Of a DNA stretch of 64,000 nucleotides, positions 62,901 to 64,000 are shown in pieces. The notes beneath the pieces were generated by a model. It was not told the origin of the DNA and did not search any database. It worked only from the letters and a program-made list of their open reading frames with translations. The stretch is from Anoplopoma fimbria (Eukaryota > Chordata > Actinopteri > Perciformes > Anoplopomatidae). The stretch covers positions 21,075,851-21,139,850 of the forward strand of contig NC_072458.1 in the NCBI RefSeq assembly GCF_027596085.1. Reading direction: 5' to 3'. Every line of letters begins with the position of its first letter. Position 1 is the stretch's first letter. The position numbers were made by a program, and so were the translations under genes.

Positions 62901-63536
62901 ACTAACGTATCAATGGGCTTGTTGCCCCACAACAGGAAGCTATTCAAACCCACTAATTCTGCATGCCAAATTGTATCATCTGATAGTGCCAACGAGGGTC
63001 GCCAAACTTTCAAATTGCCAATACTGTCCAAGTTTGAAAAAGATGCTGATTATACAAACTGATTCTTCAGCTTAGAGCCACATCTTTATGATTATCTCTC
63101 TGTAGGACTTACTGTGATGGTTGATGGTGTTGATGAGCCGGATTCCTACGTGGGCGTGGTTATACGTCACTAAAACGATGTCAAACAGCTCTTCACTTTC
63201 TGGGTACAAGTCCCGCAGACGAGCGTTCACCGTCTCCAGAGCCTGTCGGGATACAGAATCAGTCAGCTAAGAAGCTCAGGACAGCACAACAGTCAAATAT
63301 TCAGTCTGCAGATCAAACTCAGTATTGTATGTGTTATGTCCGTGACTTCTTGTATGTGTGACTTTAACCTTGACGAAGGGGAAAGCAGGTCCGGGGGCGA
63401 AGGGTTCGTTCTCGTGTTCGATTTGGTATCTCAGATATTCCTCCACCCCTTCCTGCTCAAACACCTTCTGCTCACGCTCGGTCCGGAACATGACCCGAGA
63501 AGAAACCGCGACGGTCACTGCGTTCTCTGGTTTGGG
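53166..63536 (-). CDS. nt5c1a: Cytosolic 5'-nucleotidase 1A (cN-IA), exons 2-6; 5' end outside window
   Basis: This minus-strand gene encodes an AMP-preferring cytosolic 5'-nucleotidase, a HAD-fold enzyme that hydrolyses AMP to adenosine and phosphate. Five exons are visible: 63369-63536, 63113-63242, 56973-57094, 54199-54383 and 53166-53522, numbered 2-6 by analogy with the six-exon mammalian gene. All introns are GT-AG and junction phases agree (0, 1, 1, 0). About 320 codons are present against about 368 in the mammalian protein, so only the N-terminal 40-50 residues (exon 1) are missing, beyond 64000. HAD motifs are visible: [11 protein letters not shown] (exon 5), YLVTARSA and FDDQMFH (exon 6). 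The C-terminal [12 protein letters not shown] favours NT5C1A over NT5C1B. The exon at 56973-57094 is one base short and breaks the reading frame, so as written the gene is interrupted. Family call is confident; intactness is not. Confidence 0.93.
53620..53772. repeat. 153-bp perfect direct repeat, copy 2 (last nt5c1a intron)
   Basis: The second copy of the repeat at 52696-52848. It lies in the intron between exons 5 and 6, 97 nt upstream (in the sense of transcription) of the exon 6 acceptor. The unique sequence between the copies (771 bp) contains exon 6. Confidence 0.95.
54199..54383 (-). CDS. nt5c1a: nt5c1a exon 5 (by analogy), HAD motif I
   Basis: The exon is 185 bp. It enters in phase 1 after GCTCAG (completing the Gly codon of G-IAAATMF) and ends in phase 0 at GAT CAT|GTAAGT. 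It carries the nucleophile motif of the HAD fold, [19 protein letters not shown], then [11 protein letters not shown]. The end of the exon ([10 protein letters not shown]) is divergent from mammalian NT5C1A, as expected for a variable loop before [11 protein letters not shown]. Confidence 0.94.
54541..55130. repeat. Degenerate direct repeats in nt5c1a intron
   Basis: AACCTATAGATACCTTGAAT, CCTGCAGACAATCATG and AGAATCAAGTAAACAGAGAC at 54541-54610 recur as AACCTATAGATGCTTTGATA, CCTGCAGACAATCACG and AGAAGCAAGTGAACAGAAAA at about 55028-55098. A partial third copy (TTAGAATGAAGTGAACAGAA) is at 54680. Confidence 0.7.
55291..55335 (+). repeat. (TG)n microsatellite in nt5c1a intron
   Basis: Pure TG run of 45 bp. 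Confidence 0.97.
56425..56482 (+). repeat. (TAA)n microsatellite
   Basis: About 19 AAT units. They directly precede CTTTATTTATATAGCACTTT and so are probably the tail of a minus-strand retroposon. Confidence 0.97.
56483..56825 (-). mobile_element. Retroposon 3' end next to (TTA)n tail
   Basis: ACTTTATTTATATAGCACTT, TTACAAAGTGCTTGACAGAC and further AAATGTGTTTTAAGAAGTGA form a typical fish retroposon end whose 3' tail is the adjoining (TTA)n run, so the element lies on the minus strand. Upper limit approximate. Confidence 0.6.
56886..56961 (+). repeat. (GT)n microsatellite beside the nt5c1a exon 4 donor
   Basis: 76 bp of GT. In the sense of nt5c1a transcription it is a CA repeat starting 12 nt into the intron after exon 4. 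Confidence 0.98.
56973..57094 (-). CDS. nt5c1a: nt5c1a exon 4 (by analogy), with 1-bp frameshift
   Basis: The acceptor CCCCAG lies just 5' of 57094 and the donor GAAG|GTGAGC just 3' of 56973. Entering and leaving in phase 1 requires a length divisible by 3; the exon is 122 bp, one short of 123. The first part reads [10 protein letters not shown] in frame. After the G-run (plus-strand C 57062-57066, five bases where six are expected) the family sequence continues one frame over as [20 protein letters not shown] and [10 protein letters not shown] single missing G explains everything. It may be a homopolymer assembly error, a polymorphism or an inactivating mutation. Confidence 0.88.
60107..61200 (+). 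pseudogene. CR1/Rex1-like LINE reverse transcriptase fossil
   Basis: Frames pieced from this stretch give [102 protein letters not shown] and [19 protein letters not shown]. These are the ordered blocks of the reverse transcriptase and C-terminal part of CR1/L2/Rex1-type LINEs. The catalytic aspartate pair expected after GPLLF is lost, and there are many stops and frame changes. A 63-bp retroposon tail (60329-60391) is inserted. It lies antisense in the nt5c1a intron. Confidence 0.85.
60329..60391 (-). mobile_element. 63-bp L2/SINE tail nested in the RT fossil
   Basis: On the minus strand it reads AATGTAAGTCGCTTTGGATA, AAAGCGTCTGCTAAATGACT and then (GTAAT)n. It is the same tail as at 15734 and 14985. 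It splits the RT fossil between the ANRS-like region and the FDFSSA block. Confidence 0.85.
62404..62526. repeat. Dispersed repeat, copy 2 (pair with 34693), uninterrupted
   Basis: GAACCAAGATGACAAACTGT, ACTCCTTTCAACCTTGAAAA, AGCGCAGACCAGATCCAATC and CTTTCACAATAAAAGCCC match 34791-34890. It lies in the nt5c1a intron between exons 3 and 4. Confidence 0.8.
63113..63242 (-). CDS. nt5c1a: nt5c1a exon 3 (by analogy)
   Basis: The exon is 130 bp, entering in phase 0 after CCCGACAG and leaving in phase 1 at A|GTAAGT. It encodes [20 protein letters not shown] followed by [18 protein letters not shown]. The block is typical of the family, but mammalian NT5C1A as I recall it reads TNNHAQVG where this reads TYNHAHVG, two changes in a normally very conserved stretch. 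The preceding intron is only 126 bp (63243-63368). Confidence 0.9.
63369..63536 (-). CDS. nt5c1a: nt5c1a exon 2 (by analogy)
   Basis: The exon is 168 bp, 56 codons, phase 0 at both ends. The acceptor is a T-rich tract ending in CAG just before CCC AAA CCA. The donor is AAG followed by GTTAAA, somewhat weak. It encodes the start of the conserved NT5C1 core, including [38 protein letters not shown]. The proline-rich segment that precedes it in mammalian NT5C1A would come from exon 1, which I could not find between 63537 and 64000. Confidence 0.92.
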
Positions 63537-64000
63537 CTGAAAAAAATGAGAGAAACGGGAGAAATTGGTACGATAAAGAAGAACAGAAAAAAAGGGAGGT
63601 TGAGCGAGCAGTAATGACCCATTGTTACGATGACTGGAAAACACGGTGGGAGGAGAGATGAAAGGTGTCAGAGGCCTGTGGGGGCAAAATTGACCCTCAA
63701 GCTAAATAATAGCCAATAATATTGTTTCCTGTTTACAAGTACATGCTTATACGAGTGCTTTAACTTCTTCACAAGAGGCCTGGGGGTCATTAAAACTTTA
63801 TTTCGATGCAGTTAAATAAATTATTAGAGCTCTTTGCATCACAATACATGCTGGAAGACATGCAAAACCATGTGAGACATTTCATTTTTGTCATGCCTGT
63901 TATCTGTGGTAATGTCGTTACCTTACAACGTCAACAAACAGTATGAATGGAGATCTATCATTAGTAGAATGGTGTCATCTTTAATCATGGGACAGTTTAT
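63537..64000. other. nt5c1a intron upstream of exon 2, no exon found
   Basis: From the exon 2 acceptor to the window end I find no ATG-containing exon followed by a donor that would supply the missing N-terminus. Confidence 0.5.

Larger units (their letters stand above)
57095..63112. other. nt5c1a intron between exons 3 and 4 (by analogy)
   Basis: This 6.0-kb intron contains a LINE RT fossil (60107-61200), the dispersed repeat at 62404-62526, and otherwise unremarkable AT-rich sequence. From 58800 to 59110 is a T/C-rich stretch (TGTCCTGCTTTGTTTTACTT and onward) that resembles a fish repeat but is too degenerate to define. I see no nested gene. Confidence 0.6.

Overview
The window looks like a piece of a ray-finned (teleost) fish nuclear genome, probably a percomorph, although that finer placement is only an impression. 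Three things point this way. The one clear gene is a vertebrate cytosolic 5'-nucleotidase with short exons and long introns. There are many long CA/GT, CT, AT and AAT microsatellites. The dispersed repeats are of types familiar from teleosts: a tRNA-derived SINE with an L2-like tail, CR1/Rex1/L2-like LINE fossils, short fold-back elements, and a retroposon ending in ATGGATGG. There is no sign of prokaryotic, viral or plasmid organisation.

Right part (about 53-63.5 kb, minus strand): five coding exons of an NT5C1A-type (cN-IA) AMP 5'-nucleotidase can be read with canonical splice sites and matching phases. They are 63369-63536, 63113-63242, 56973-57094, 54199-54383 and 53166-53522. They give about 320 codons; the first exon lies beyond position 64000. 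Two features stand out. The 56973-57094 exon is one base short in a G-run, which breaks the frame. A perfect 153-bp direct repeat carrying an AATAAA signal flanks the terminal exon. The 6-kb intron (57095-63112) holds a decayed LINE reverse transcriptase that is itself interrupted by a 63-bp retroposon tail.

Left and middle (1 to about 52.4 kb): I recognise no coding exon. This is intergenic and/or long-intron DNA. It contains a possible minus-strand promoter and non-coding first exon (18.2-18.66 kb), a 27-bp minisatellite (9.25-9.83 kb), a LINE endonuclease fossil (12.0-12.3 kb), a tRNA-SINE with target-site duplication (15.73-16.03 kb), a second retroposon with a 12-bp duplication (19.2 kb), a fold-back element (24.95-25.11 kb), a perfect 50-bp hairpin (32.3 kb), an L2-like RT fossil next to a 53-bp retroposon insertion with a 13-bp duplication (34.3-34.8 kb), a microsatellite cluster (44.16-44.56 kb) and a MITE-like element (52.4-52.67 kb). 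Several unique, AT-motif-rich islands could be conserved non-coding elements, but that needs alignment.

I found no convincing new multi-gene system. The strongest leads are the NT5C1A frameshift, the duplicated polyadenylation-signal segment around its last exon, and the retroposons with shared tails and clear insertion footprints.
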